DNA of 57,328 nucleotides from Coriobacteriaceae bacterium (GTDB taxonomy: Bacteria > Actinomycetota > Coriobacteriia > Coriobacteriales > Atopobiaceae), in contig QOUO01000010.1 in assembly GCA_003862195.1 (NCBI GenBank), positions 1 to 57,328 on the forward strand, in the 5' to 3' direction. A program made the translations under genes and the position numbers. The notes under the pieces are model-generated. The model saw only the letters and a program-made list of their open reading frames with translations, searched no databases and was not told where the DNA came from. Positions 7,966 through 17,312 of the stretch are shown one piece after another. The stretch's first letter is position 1, and every line of letters starts with the position of its first letter.

Positions 7966-10900
7966 GCGGCTTCGACCTTGAAGGACTGAACGACGAGCAG
8001 CGCAAGATCGTGACGACCCTGGAGGAGCCGCTGTTTGTGGAGGCGGGCGCGGGGTCCGGCAAGACCTTCACCCTCACGCGGAGGGTGGCGTGGGCGCTCT
8101 CGCCCGGCTCCGGCACGGACGGCAGGCCTTTTCTGGACGACCTGTCGCAGGTGCTCGTGATCACGTTCACGGACGCCGCCGCGCAGGAGATCCGCGAGCG
8201 CGTGCGCTCCACGCTGCGCGAGTGCGGCATGCGCGAGCAGACGCTCCAGGTGGACTCCGCCTGGATCAGCACCATCCACGGCATGTGCGGGCGCATCCTC
8301 AGGCGCCACGCCTTCGAGCTGGGGCTCGACCCGCAGTTCAAGATCGTGGAGGGAAACGACGCCAGCGCCATCGAGGCGACGGCCCTGGAGCAGGTGGTGG
8401 GCGGCGCCTACCACGACGCGCGCGGCGCGCGGGAGGGCTCGCCCCTGCGCGAGGCCTTTGCGGAGTACACGCTCGGCACGGCCTCGGCCGATGGCTGCAC
8501 GGGGCTCATGGGCGTGGTGCAGGACGTGCGCGCCGCGGCCCGCTCCGTGCCGGATGGCTACAAGGGCCTGACGTTTCCGCAGGCAGACAGCGTGTCTGAG
8601 GTCATGGCGCGCCTCGCGGAGGAGCTGGAGTCCCTTGCGGCGCAAAAGCTCTCGGACGCGGCGGAAAGGAAGGTCAAGCCCTCCCTGGACGCCGTGAGGG
8701 GGTTCATGGAGCTCGCGCCGGGCAGGCGCACGGCGGCCGCGGCGCGCGACACGCTTGCGGCGGTGACGCTGCCGGCGCGCGGGGGCAAGGCCTTCCAGGA
8801 GCAGCTGGACGTGGCCAAGGACGCGCTCGCCGAGGCGAGGGCGTGCGTCCTTCTCGCCCGTCCGCGCGCGTGGGTGGATGACATCGTGGCGCTGGCGCAG
8901 CGGGTGGACGAGCGCGTGGCCGAGCTCGAGCGCGAGGCCGGCGTGCTTTCAAACGACGAGGTCGTGAGCCTGGCGCTTAGGGCCGTGCGCGACAACGACA
9001 CGGTGCGGAGCGACTACGCGGGCCGCTTTAAGCTCGTGATGGTGGACGAGTTCCAGGACACGGACGCCACGCAGCTCGAGCTCATCGGCCTGCTGGCAGG
9101 AAAGGATGCCCAGCACCTGGCCACCGTGGGCGACGCCCAGCAGTCGATCTACCGCTTCCGCGGTGCGGACGTGGGCGTGTTCCACGGCAGGGGAGAAGAG
9201 CTGCCCCCGTCGCAGCACGTGCGCCTTGCCGTCAACTACCGCAGCCACCGCGACGTGCTGAGGCTGGTGGACAGGGTCTGCGGCGGGCAGAACGGCGTGC
9301 TCAAGGGCTTCATGCACTTGGACGCCAACCCCAAGCGCGACGACAAGTACCGCGCCCGCGACCTGCCGCGCATCGACGTGGAGGTCACGCGCGGCTCGGG
9401 CACGCGCGGCCAGGTGAGCGCCACGCAGGCGGGCGTGGCCGCGGCCGCCATCGCGGACAGGCTCGCGGAGTACGCGGCCCACGGCGAGCGGCCGGGCGAC
9501 ATGGCGCTCCTCTTGGGCACCACGACCAAGGCCGCGGACTACATCGACGCCATCCGCGCGCGCGGACTCGAGTGCGTGGTCACGGGCGGCTCCACGTTCA
9601 CGAGGGCGCCCGAGGTCAAGGTCATGGCGAAGCTCCTGCACGTGCTCGCGAACCCCAAGGACACGAAGGCGGGGCTCTTCCCGCTGCTCACGAGCGAGAT
9701 GTTCGAGCTCGACGCGAGCGACCTCGTGCAGCTGGGCACGCGCGCACAGCGCGAGCTGGACGCGCCCACGATGCGCTCGATCGACCGCGGGCTCGAGACC
9801 ATGGCGTTCTTCCATGACGCCACGCCGTCCGCGCGGCTCTCCCACGCGCACGACGTGCTCGCGCGGGCGCGCCTCGCCCTCAGGACCAGGCCCGTGGCGG
9901 ACGTGTGCCTGCAGGTCGCCCGCGAGTCCGGCTGGCTCTCGCGCCTCGAGGCGGAGGGTGCGGCAGGCGTCGCGCGCGAGGCAAACGTGCTCGCGGCGGT
10001 GGACCACATCCGCGACCTCACGCAGTCCATGGGGCTCGGGCCCGCGCGCGCCGCGGCGGAGTTCGACCTCTGGCTCCAGGTCTCCAAGGTCGCGCCCGCG
10101 TCGCTTTCCGGCGGACCGGACAGCTCCGTCCGCGTGATGACGATCCACGCGTCCAAGGGCCTGGAGTTCCCAGTCACGGCAGTGGCGGAGTGCTGGGCCA
10201 CCCGTCCCGAGGGCGGCAAGCTGCGCCGACTCTCCACCGGGCGCGGCAGCGCGTGCGTCCTCATGCCGCAGCAGTCCCTTGCGAGCGACCTCAAGCGCGT
10301 CGAGGCCACGGACGACCCGTCCACGCTCGCGGAGTGGGCGCGCTACATCAAGGATGCAAACGACGAGGCCGCGGCGGCCGAGAAGACCAGGCTCCTCTAC
10401 GTGGCGCTCACCCGCGCCCGCGAGGCTCTCATCGTGGGCTGCAACGTGTCCACGAGCAAGGGCGCGGAGACGAAGCCCGAGCTCGCAGCGGGCTTCCTGA
10501 ACGCCCTGGTGCCCTCGGGCGTCGGGGCGCCGGGGGAGCGCCGCCTGCACCTCGACGTGGGCGACGGCCCGGACGACCCGCTCGACGTTGCGCTGCGCGT
10601 GATCGACGTGAGCAAGGAGGACGGCACGTTCACGGTGGACTCCGCGGGCTCGCTCGAGGGCGTGGACGGCACCATTGACGCCGCGGCCGACGACCAGCAG
10701 GATGCGCCCGACGGCCCCGGCGCCGCCGACGCGCCCGCGACCTACGACATCTACGCGAGCGAGCCCGACCCCTCCACGGCGCACGTCGAGTTCTGGAAGC
10801 CGCGCGAGGGCGTGTACAGCTTCTCGAGCGCGCATGAGCTCATGCGCGAGCGCTTTGCGGAGGGCGCCCCCATGGGCGAGAAGGACGCGGCCCCGTCCGA

Positions 10901-11546
10901 GGGCGCCAACCTGGGGAGGCCCGTCGCCGTGCGGGTCCCGACCCGCGCCGAGCGCGACGCGGAGCAGGAGGGTGCGCCCGTGACGGACGACGAGGACCGT
11001 GCCACGAACTTTGGCTCGGCCTTCCACGAGCTGGCGCAGTGCCTGGTGGAGCTGGGCAACGGCCTCGACGACCCGCTCGCCGTGCGCCTGCCCGACGCCC
11101 GCATCGAGGCGACGGCGGACCTCTGGCGGCTCTCGCCCAGGAACCGCACCCGCCTGAGGCAAGCGCTCGAGCGGTGGAGCGGCTCGGCTGTGCGTGCGGA
11201 GGCGCTCGGGCACAGGGTCGTCCGCGCCGAGGTCCCGTTCTTCTCAGCCGCGGACTCGGAGTTCGGCTCGTACGTGGAGGGCGCGATCGACCTTTTGGCC
11301 ACGGACCCCGGCTCGCGCGAGGCGTTCCTCGTGGACTACAAGACGGGCGACCGCGGGCTCACGGCCGCGCAGATCCACGCGCGCCACGAGATGCAGGCCA
11401 ACTTCTACGCGTCCGTGCTGATGGCGCAGGGGTTCGAGGCGGTGGAGTGCCGGTTCGTGTGCGTGGAGCTTGAGGACGCGGACGCCCCCGGCGAGCCGTT
11501 CTGCGCGCGATACCGCTTCGACGCGGGGCGTCGCCCTCGCATATAG
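7962..11546 (+). CDS. addA: AddA-type UvrD/RecB helicase-nuclease
   Basis: A protein of 1194 residues starting at GTG 7962 inside the addB stop (GTGA overlap), which argues for translational coupling. Walker A is EAGAGSGKTFTLTRR (K34). Other helicase motifs are VMVDEFQDTDATQ (motif II), VGDAQQSIYRFRGADV (III), MTIHASKGLEFPV (V) and LLYVALTRAREAL (VI). The C-terminal nuclease has GSAFHELAQ and FLVDYKTGD (D1125, K1127). This is the 3'-5' helicase plus nuclease half of AddAB. The acidic stretch before the nuclease contains GEKDAAP, again the dispersed word. Confidence 0.92.
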   Translation: MSGFDLEGLNDEQRKIVTTLEEPLFVEAGAGSGKTFTLTRRVAWALSPGSGTDGRPFLDDLSQVLVITFTDAAAQEIRERVRSTLRECGMREQTLQVDSAWISTIHGMCGRILRRHAFELGLDPQFKIVEGNDASAIEATALEQVVGGAYHDARGAREGSPLREAFAEYTLGTASADGCTGLMGVVQDVRAAARSVPDGYKGLTFPQADSVSEVMARLAEELESLAAQKLSDAAERKVKPSLDAVRGFMELAPGRRTAAAARDTLAAVTLPARGGKAFQEQLDVAKDALAEARACVLLARPRAWVDDIVALAQRVDERVAELEREAGVLSNDEVVSLALRAVRDNDTVRSDYAGRFKLVMVDEFQDTDATQLELIGLLAGKDAQHLATVGDAQQSIYRFRGADVGVFHGRGEELPPSQHVRLAVNYRSHRDVLRLVDRVCGGQNGVLKGFMHLDANPKRDDKYRARDLPRIDVEVTRGSGTRGQVSATQAGVAAAAIADRLAEYAAHGERPGDMALLLGTTTKAADYIDAIRARGLECVVTGGSTFTRAPEVKVMAKLLHVLANPKDTKAGLFPLLTSEMFELDASDLVQLGTRAQRELDAPTMRSIDRGLETMAFFHDATPSARLSHAHDVLARARLALRTRPVADVCLQVARESGWLSRLEAEGAAGVAREANVLAAVDHIRDLTQSMGLGPARAAAEFDLWLQVSKVAPASLSGGPDSSVRVMTIHASKGLEFPVTAVAECWATRPEGGKLRRLSTGRGSACVLMPQQSLASDLKRVEATDDPSTLAEWARYIKDANDEAAAAEKTRLLYVALTRAREALIVGCNVSTSKGAETKPELAAGFLNALVPSGVGAPGERRLHLDVGDGPDDPLDVALRVIDVSKEDGTFTVDSAGSLEGVDGTIDAAADDQQDAPDGPGAADAPATYDIYASEPDPSTAHVEFWKPREGVYSFSSAHELMRERFAEGAPMGEKDAAPSEGANLGRPVAVRVPTRAERDAEQEGAPVTDDEDRATNFGSAFHELAQCLVELGNGLDDPLAVRLPDARIEATADLWRLSPRNRTRLRQALERWSGSAVRAEALGHRVVRAEVPFFSAADSEFGSYVEGAIDLLATDPGSREAFLVDYKTGDRGLTAAQIHARHEMQANFYASVLMAQGFEAVECRFVCVELEDADAPGEPFCARYRFDAGRRPRI

Positions 11547-11606
11547 CTGCGGCCTGGCCGCCTGCGACTTGTGGACGGAATCTGGAGCGACGCCACATTC
11601 TGCGTG

Positions 11607-11647
11607 CCCCCGCTGACCTGCGGATACGTACCGCGGGGCAGCGGGGG
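11607..11647. other. Inverted repeat between addA and dnaE
   Basis: CCCCCGCTG (11607-11615) pairs with CAGCGGGGG (11639-11647), with an inner GC-rich arm. No T-run follows, so it may be a weak terminator for addBA or a structural element ahead of the dnaE control region. Confidence 0.4.
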
Positions 11648-11674
11648 TGCAGCTCAGGGGGCGTGTCCGAGGAT

Positions 11675-11688
11675 AGAACACGTGTTCT
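11675..11688. promoter_or_regulatory. LexA-type SOS box upstream of dnaE
   Basis: AGAACACGTGTTCT is a perfect 14-bp palindrome and contains GAAC-N4-GTTC, the core of the Gram-positive LexA/DinR box. It lies 74 bases before the dnaE ATG and upstream of a possible -10 (TATGAT, 11718-11723) whose -35 is poor. A copy of the word GGCGAGAAGA (minus strand, 11686-11695) overlaps its right end. Control of dnaE by LexA is inferred. Confidence 0.6.
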
Positions 11689-11761
11689 TCTCGCCCGCGC
11701 GGGCCCGCTGCGTGGGGTATGATGGTGCCCTAAAACGAGGACTTGCCAACGGAGGTTGCAC

Positions 11762-14700
11762 ATGGCTTTCGTCCACCTTCACAACCACTCGGACTTCTCC
11801 ATCCTGGACGGCGCGACGCGCATCCCGGACATGGTCAAGCGCGCCGTGGACCTGGGGATGCCCGCCGTCTCCATAACGGACCACGGTTACATGTTTGGCG
11901 TGCCGGAGCTCGACCTGGAGTGCCGCAAGTACAACGACGGCCAGAAGAACATGAAGCAGTGGCGCCACGACGTCGAGTGCTTCAAGAAGGAGTGGAAGCT
12001 CGAGGAGCCGGACCCGGACGCGGACGACGCGGACTACTTCGACCGCGTGCACGACCAGTGGGCCTCGGATGTGGACGTGTGGGAGAAGAGCGGGCATGAC
12101 CTCTCGGCGGTCGAGGCCAACCGGCCGCGCCTCAAGATCAAGCCGATCTTTGGCTGCGAGGCGTACTTCATTCCCGGCGACCACGTGGAGCGCGGCCACC
12201 GCGAGAAGCGCTACCACCTCATCCTGCTGGCCAAGAACTCGACCGGCTACCACAACCTGATCAAGTGCATGTCGGAGGCCGCCGGCCACGAGATGATGTA
12301 CTACGGCAAGCCGCACACGGTCTTCAGCATGCTCGAGCGCTACCACGAGGGCATCATCTGCCAGAGCGCCTGCGTGCAGGGCATCATCCAGCAGTGCGTG
12401 CTCGACGGGCAGTTCGACGAGGCGCGCGACTGGACGCGCAAGTTCCACGGCCTGTTTGGCGACGACTTCTACATGGAGATCCAGGACCACGGGCTCACGT
12501 TCCGCAACGGCTGGGACGACCGCAAGCTCGACGAGTACCTGGTCAAGCTCGCGCACGAGGAGGGCATCAAGGTCGTCTGCACCAACGACTTCCACTACCT
12601 CACGCGCGACGACGCGCCCACGCAGGACATCCTCTCGTGCATCGGCAAGGCGACCACGCTTGATGACCCCAATCGCATGCGCATGGAGGGCACCGAGTTC
12701 TACATGAAGAGCGAGGAGGAGATGCGCGAGCTCTTCTCGTGGTGCCCCGAGGCCGCGGACACGACGCTCGAGATCGCGGACAAGTGCAACTTCGAGCTCG
12801 ATTGGTCGAGCATGTACCTGCCCGAGTACCCTGGCCTCCGTCCCGGCGAGACGGCCGAGCAGCGCTTCCGCGAGGAGTGCGAGAAGGGCCTCGCGCGCCG
12901 CTACGGCGAGGACTGGCGCAACGTCACCATCGGCGACTGGAACGTCAAGGACCGCTTCGAGCACGAGTACAAGATCATCACGGAGAAGGGCTTCGCGAAC
13001 TACTTCCTGATCGTCCAGGACTACGTGCAGTGGGCCAAGGACAACGGCATCGGCGTCGGCCCGGGCCGTGGCTCCGCGGCGGGCGCCATCGTCGCGTACG
13101 CCATGAACATCACGAACTTCGACCCGCTCGAGAACGGGCTCATGTTCGAGAGGTTCCTCTCGCCCCAGCGTACCGAGATGCCCGATATCGACATGGACTT
13201 CGACGACGAGCACCTGCAGGACGTCCTGCAGCACGTGCGCGACGTCTACGGCGAGGACCACGTCTGCAAGGTCATCACGTACTCGACCATCAAGGCGAAG
13301 CAGGCCATCAACGACGCGAACCGCGTGCTGGGCTTCCCGGTCTTCATGGGTCAGAAGCTCTCGAAGATGCTGTCGAACGACCCCAAGCTCACGCTGCCCA
13401 ACGCCCTGCACAAGAACGAGAAGAAGCCCGACCAGTACTCCCCGGACTTCGAGGAGGCCTACAACAAGGACCCCGACGCGCACCGCATCATCGATGCGGC
13501 CATGTCCATCGAGGGCTTCATGCGCGGCGAGGGCGTCCACGCGTGCGCGACGCTCATCGCGCCGACACCCGTCACGGACCACGTGCCCACCAAGCTCGAC
13601 ACCAAGGGCAACGTCACCATCACGCAGTACGAGGGCCACTCGGTCGCGGACATGGGCCTGCTCAAGATGGACTTCCTGGGCCTGCGCACGCTGACGGTCA
13701 TCAACAAGGCCCTTGCCAACATCAAGCGCAGGTACCCCACGACCGCGGACATCGACCGCGTGCCGGAGTCGGTGCGCCGCTGCATCAAGGACGGGGCCAC
13801 CTGCGTCGACATCGACGTGGACAAGATCGACTTCTCGGACCCGAAGATCTACGAGCTCCTGGGCTCGGGCCAGACGGCCGGCGTGTTCCAGGTCGAGTCC
13901 GGCGGCATGACCGCGACCATCAAGAACATGCAGCCCAACCAGTACAAGCAGATCGTCGCTCTCATCGCGCTCTACCGCCCGGGCCCGCTCGGCGCCGGCA
14001 TGGTCGACAGCTACATCAAGCGCATGCACGGCGAGGAGAAGATCTCGTACTACGATGACCGCCTCAAGCCGATCCTGGAGGAGACCTACGGCACCATGGT
14101 CTACCAGGAGCAGGTCATGCAGATCTCCATGAAGATGTCCGGCTTCACGCCCGGTGAGTCCGACTCCCGCATGCGCAAGCCGGTCGCCAAGAAGAAGATC
14201 AAGATGCTGACCGACCAGATCTTCCACTGGGAGAAGACCGGCGCGGACGAGACGATCTACGACCACTGGATGAACGGCGCCGTCGCCAACGGCTACAAGC
14301 GCGAGATCGCGCAGGAGATCTGGGACAACGTCCTCGAGTTCGCGTCCTACGCGTTCAACAAGTCGCACTCCGCCGGCTACGCCATCCTGGTCATGCAGAC
14401 GGCCTGGCTGAAGGCCTACTTCCCCAAGGAGTACATGGCCTCCGTCCTCACGTCCTACATGGGCAAGACGGACAAGATCGTCCACTACGTCACGGCGTGC
14501 AACCACGACGGCACCAAGGTCCTCCCGCCAGACATCAACGAGTCCGGCAAGGACTTCACGGCCACCGACGAGGGCATCCGCTTCGGCTTCGCCGGCATCC
14601 GCGGCGTGGGCGAGGGTCCCGCCGAGGCCATCATGGCGGAGCGCTCCGCGAACGGACCGTTCAAGAGCCTGCACGACTTCTGCGAGCGCGTCGACACGAC

Positions 14701-15673
14701 CCAGGCAAACCGCCGCGTGGTCGAGGCGCTCATCAAGGCAGGCGCGTTCGACTCGACGGGCTACCCGCGCAAGCAGCTCATGGAGTTCGTGGACAAGAAC
14801 AACCCCGCGAACATCATCGACGCCGCCGCGAAGAGGCAGAAGGACAAGGCCTGCGGACAGGTCTCCATGTTCGACATGTTCGCGGACGTCCAGGGCTCCG
14901 GCTTTGCGGAGGACATCCCCGCGCCGAACCCGGACGACGAATGGGACCGCCACATCAAGCTGCAGCAGGAGCACGACGTCCTGGGCCTCTACGTCTCGGA
15001 CCACCCGCTCAGGCCGTTCGAGTACGCCCTCTCAAAGGCGAGGGACTGCACCATCAGCGAGGCCATGGCCTCCGAGGACTACGTGGACCCCGTGACGGGC
15101 GCCACGTCCCAGCGCTTCAAGGTCGAGGACGGCAAGACCATCCGCCTCGCGGGCATGGTGCCCACGGGCGGCGTCGCCAAGAAGGTCACCAAGAAGGGCG
15201 ACCAGATGGCCATCGTGACGCTCGAGGACATGGAGGGCGAGATCTCGCTCGTGGTCTTCCCGAAGACCTACAAGGAGTGCGCCCCGGCCCTCGAGGGTGA
15301 GGTCGACCCCGACACGGGCGAGCGCATCGGCGACGTCTTCATCCAGGCGACGGGCAAGATCGAGCACGGCGACCGTGGCGACCAGCTCATCTGCTCGCAC
15401 ATCGAGGCGCTCGAGCTGAACGAGAAGACCAACCGTCCCAAGGTCGTGGAGGTCTACATCCCCTCCAAGATGCTCTCGATGGACAGGATGGAGACCCTGC
15501 AGTCGATCTTCGACCGCTACGACGGCCTCGACCGCATCGAGCTCATGGTCGAGAGCTCGTGCGGCGACATGATGAGGATGGAGCTCCCGACGAAGGTCGA
15601 TGCCAAGAACATGGTCCTTCTCGCCGAGGTGAAGGACTTCGTGGGCCGCGAGGGCCACGTGCAGATAGCCTAG
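11762..15673 (+). CDS. dnaE: DNA polymerase III subunit alpha
   Basis: A protein of 1303 residues, somewhat long for DnaE. ATG 11762 has GGAGG six bases upstream; a TTG six bases earlier is in frame but poorly placed. The order is: PHP domain (FVHLHNHSDFSILDGA, SITDHGYMFG), an acidic charged insert near residues 50-120 before KPIFGCEAYF, the polymerase core with catalytic PDIDMDFDDEH (D475, D477, D479), GVFQVESGGM, LYRPGPLGAGMVD and YQEQVMQIS, a helix-hairpin-helix part (GIRGVGEGPAEAI), then an OB-fold. It is the chromosomal replicase catalytic subunit. No PolC is seen here. The SOS box upstream suggests damage control. Confidence 0.96.
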   Translation: MAFVHLHNHSDFSILDGATRIPDMVKRAVDLGMPAVSITDHGYMFGVPELDLECRKYNDGQKNMKQWRHDVECFKKEWKLEEPDPDADDADYFDRVHDQWASDVDVWEKSGHDLSAVEANRPRLKIKPIFGCEAYFIPGDHVERGHREKRYHLILLAKNSTGYHNLIKCMSEAAGHEMMYYGKPHTVFSMLERYHEGIICQSACVQGIIQQCVLDGQFDEARDWTRKFHGLFGDDFYMEIQDHGLTFRNGWDDRKLDEYLVKLAHEEGIKVVCTNDFHYLTRDDAPTQDILSCIGKATTLDDPNRMRMEGTEFYMKSEEEMRELFSWCPEAADTTLEIADKCNFELDWSSMYLPEYPGLRPGETAEQRFREECEKGLARRYGEDWRNVTIGDWNVKDRFEHEYKIITEKGFANYFLIVQDYVQWAKDNGIGVGPGRGSAAGAIVAYAMNITNFDPLENGLMFERFLSPQRTEMPDIDMDFDDEHLQDVLQHVRDVYGEDHVCKVITYSTIKAKQAINDANRVLGFPVFMGQKLSKMLSNDPKLTLPNALHKNEKKPDQYSPDFEEAYNKDPDAHRIIDAAMSIEGFMRGEGVHACATLIAPTPVTDHVPTKLDTKGNVTITQYEGHSVADMGLLKMDFLGLRTLTVINKALANIKRRYPTTADIDRVPESVRRCIKDGATCVDIDVDKIDFSDPKIYELLGSGQTAGVFQVESGGMTATIKNMQPNQYKQIVALIALYRPGPLGAGMVDSYIKRMHGEEKISYYDDRLKPILEETYGTMVYQEQVMQISMKMSGFTPGESDSRMRKPVAKKKIKMLTDQIFHWEKTGADETIYDHWMNGAVANGYKREIAQEIWDNVLEFASYAFNKSHSAGYAILVMQTAWLKAYFPKEYMASVLTSYMGKTDKIVHYVTACNHDGTKVLPPDINESGKDFTATDEGIRFGFAGIRGVGEGPAEAIMAERSANGPFKSLHDFCERVDTTQANRRVVEALIKAGAFDSTGYPRKQLMEFVDKNNPANIIDAAAKRQKDKACGQVSMFDMFADVQGSGFAEDIPAPNPDDEWDRHIKLQQEHDVLGLYVSDHPLRPFEYALSKARDCTISEAMASEDYVDPVTGATSQRFKVEDGKTIRLAGMVPTGGVAKKVTKKGDQMAIVTLEDMEGEISLVVFPKTYKECAPALEGEVDPDTGERIGDVFIQATGKIEHGDRGDQLICSHIEALELNEKTNRPKVVEVYIPSKMLSMDRMETLQSIFDRYDGLDRIELMVESSCGDMMRMELPTKVDAKNMVLLAEVKDFVGREGHVQIA

Positions 15674-15710
15674 TTACCCAGGCGGCCTTGGGCGGCGGCC
15701 TTGCGGGACG

Positions 15711-16625
15711 CTAGATTCCCGCGAGGTGCGTCCGCTCGAGGTCGCGGGCGATCAGGGGGCTCTTGGCGGAGTAGTCGGCCACGAGCGTCTCGATGCCACC
15801 CACGAGGTGCGCGAGGTCGCTCGGGTCGAGGAAGCGCGCGACCATGCCGACGAAGCCCACGTAGTCGACCGCGTCGTCGATTCCGACACGGGCGTCGTAC
15901 AGGCGCTCGCCGTGGGCGCAGAGGTTGCGGACGTCGACGATCGCCTCGAGGTCGCGCTCGAGCTCGCGCGGCGTGAGGGTGCCCTTGGGGCCCGCCTGCG
16001 AGATGCGGGCGAGGCCGTCGCACACGCAGAGCTGCTCGTCCCGCCTGAGCAGCGCGAAGAGGTACTTGAGGTTGCCGAAGGTGAGCTCGTCCACGAGGAC
16101 CCAGAGGGGCACGGTGTCGTGCTTGTCCTGGAAGTGGGCGACGCGGACGTCACGGCCGGGGCCGCGTGGGTCGCGCTCGCGCGAGCGCGCGTGGTGCTCC
16201 AGCGTGTCGATCATCCACCTGAGGTCGCCCTCGTACTCGTCCTCGCCGCGGATGTAGTCGCGGCGCTGCGTGAAGTTGTTGGGGTCGAGGTATGCCTCGG
16301 GCTTGGGGTGGCGCGAGCAGAACGCGTAGCTGGTGAGCGAGCGGAGCGTGGCCTCGACCATCATGAGGTGGCGAAACGTGAGGGCGCGCAGGCCGCGGTC
16401 GAAGCGGAAGAGCGCGTACACGTCCGAGAAGGACGTGCCCTCGAGGTAGCGGTCCTCTCCCTCGAAGGAGGTCGCCGCGACGTCGAGGAACGGCCGCTTG
16501 TAGCCGTTGACGACGGCGTAGTAGCCCTCGCGCAGGAGCGTGAGCTCGGTATCCCGGTCGCAGCGCATGCCGCGGGACTCGAGGAGCCTGACCTGCTCGT
16601 CGATGGTGAGGAAGCGCTTCTCCAT
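15711..16625 (-). CDS. Abi family protein (AbiD/AbiF-like)
   Basis: A 304-residue soluble protein. ATG at 16625 follows a GGAGGC Shine-Dalgarno; the longer frame to 16808 has no such signal. The start KRFLTIDEQVRLLESRGM, then LREGYYAVVNGYKRPFL and SFSDVYALFRFDRGLRAL, match the Abi_2 family, whose founding members abort lactococcal phage infection. The C-terminal half keeps the family's RNxCAHGERLYD-like segment (VRNLCAHGERLYDAR), a HEPN-like R-x4-H signature that suggests RNase activity. It is a lone gene facing away from dfx and convergent with dnaE, with no partner antitoxin seen. A defence role is inferred from the family only. Confidence 0.8.
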   Translation of the reverse strand: MEKRFLTIDEQVRLLESRGMRCDRDTELTLLREGYYAVVNGYKRPFLDVAATSFEGEDRYLEGTSFSDVYALFRFDRGLRALTFRHLMMVEATLRSLTSYAFCSRHPKPEAYLDPNNFTQRRDYIRGEDEYEGDLRWMIDTLEHHARSRERDPRGPGRDVRVAHFQDKHDTVPLWVLVDELTFGNLKYLFALLRRDEQLCVCDGLARISQAGPKGTLTPRELERDLEAIVDVRNLCAHGERLYDARVGIDDAVDYVGFVGMVARFLDPSDLAHLVGGIETLVADYSAKSPLIARDLERTHLAGI

Positions 16626-16826
16626 GTTGCCTCCGGGCGGTGGTGTTGGGACTGCACGACGTGACTCTACCACGCGGCGCTGCCCGCGGCTGGCGGATGG
16701 CCGGGTTCTGCCGTTTGCGGCGGGAGGGGAATAGAGCGCCGCGAGGCGGGAACAATAGACCAGAAGGGCGCCCACGCGACGCCCGAGGCGTGGTTTGAGA
16801 GGACCCACTTACAAGGAGGAAAGCGT

Positions 16827-17207
16827 ATGGCAGAGCTTACGTTCTATCGTTGCAACAAGTGCGGGAACCTGGTCATGGTGCTTGACAAGGGCGCATGCAC
16901 GCCTATGTGCTGCGGCGAGCCCATGGAGAAGCTCGAGGCCGGTTCGACCGACGCCGCCGCCGAGAAGCACGTGCCCGTGGTCGAGTTTGACGACAAGCAC
17001 ATGACCGTCAAGGTCGGCGAGGTCGCGCACCCCATGACCGAGGAGCACTACATCGAGTGGATCGTCGTCGCGGCAGAGGGCAAGACGGTCATCAAGCACC
17101 TGAAGCCGGGCGAGGAGCCCCAGAGGACGTTCTGCAAGAAGTTTGCGGAGCACGGCACCGTGTACGCCTACTGCAACCTGCATGGACTCTGGAAGGCAGA
17201 GTTCTAG
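16827..17207 (+). CDS. dfx: Desulfoferrodoxin (superoxide reductase, two-centre type)
   Basis: A 126-residue protein. The N-terminal desulforedoxin domain has C9-x2-C12 and C28-C29 for a rubredoxin-like iron centre. The catalytic neelaredoxin domain has E46, H48, H68, H74, C116 and H119 in the expected spacing (AEKHVP, VAHPM, EEHYIEW, AYCNLHGLW). It reduces superoxide to peroxide in the cytoplasm, a marker of an oxygen-sensitive anaerobe. AGGAGG at 16816 sets the ATG. It appears monocistronic, ending at a hairpin that runs up to the next gene. Confidence 0.97.
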   Translation: MAELTFYRCNKCGNLVMVLDKGACTPMCCGEPMEKLEAGSTDAAAEKHVPVVEFDDKHMTVKVGEVAHPMTEEHYIEWIVVAAEGKTVIKHLKPGEEPQRTFCKKFAEHGTVYAYCNLHGLWKAEF

Positions 17208-17254
17208 ACCCAGTTTGACGGACGGGTTGCCCCGCGGGGCGACCCGAGGGCATC

Positions 17255-17309
17255 TCCCTCCGTCGGGCGTCGACCCCATGGTGGGCGTGCCCGACGGAGG
17301 GATTTCTTT
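17255..17309 (+). terminator. 14-bp hairpin after dfx, overlapping the next Shine-Dalgarno
   Basis: TCCCTCCGTCGGGC (17255-17268) pairs perfectly with 17289-17302; TTTCTTTC follows. It looks like the dfx terminator, but its 3' arm contains GGAGGG, the only Shine-Dalgarno candidate for the gene at 17313. Read-through transcripts would therefore have that site paired. Confidence 0.75.
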
Positions 17310-17312
17310 CAC

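Noticed and set aside
10380-10396. GAGAAG words in addA motif VI, ruvC, dnaE (EKGF, EKRY) and similar sites
   Set aside because: These match only the GAGAAG core in codons fixed by conserved protein motifs and lack the flanking bases of the word.
11654-15004. Very long open frame antisense to dnaE, and similar long antisense frames elsewhere (for example 5896-7926, 8949-11213, 41476-43770)
   Set aside because: They are shadows of GC-rich codon use opposite real genes; their products are Arg/His/Leu/Val/Asp-rich with no domain features.
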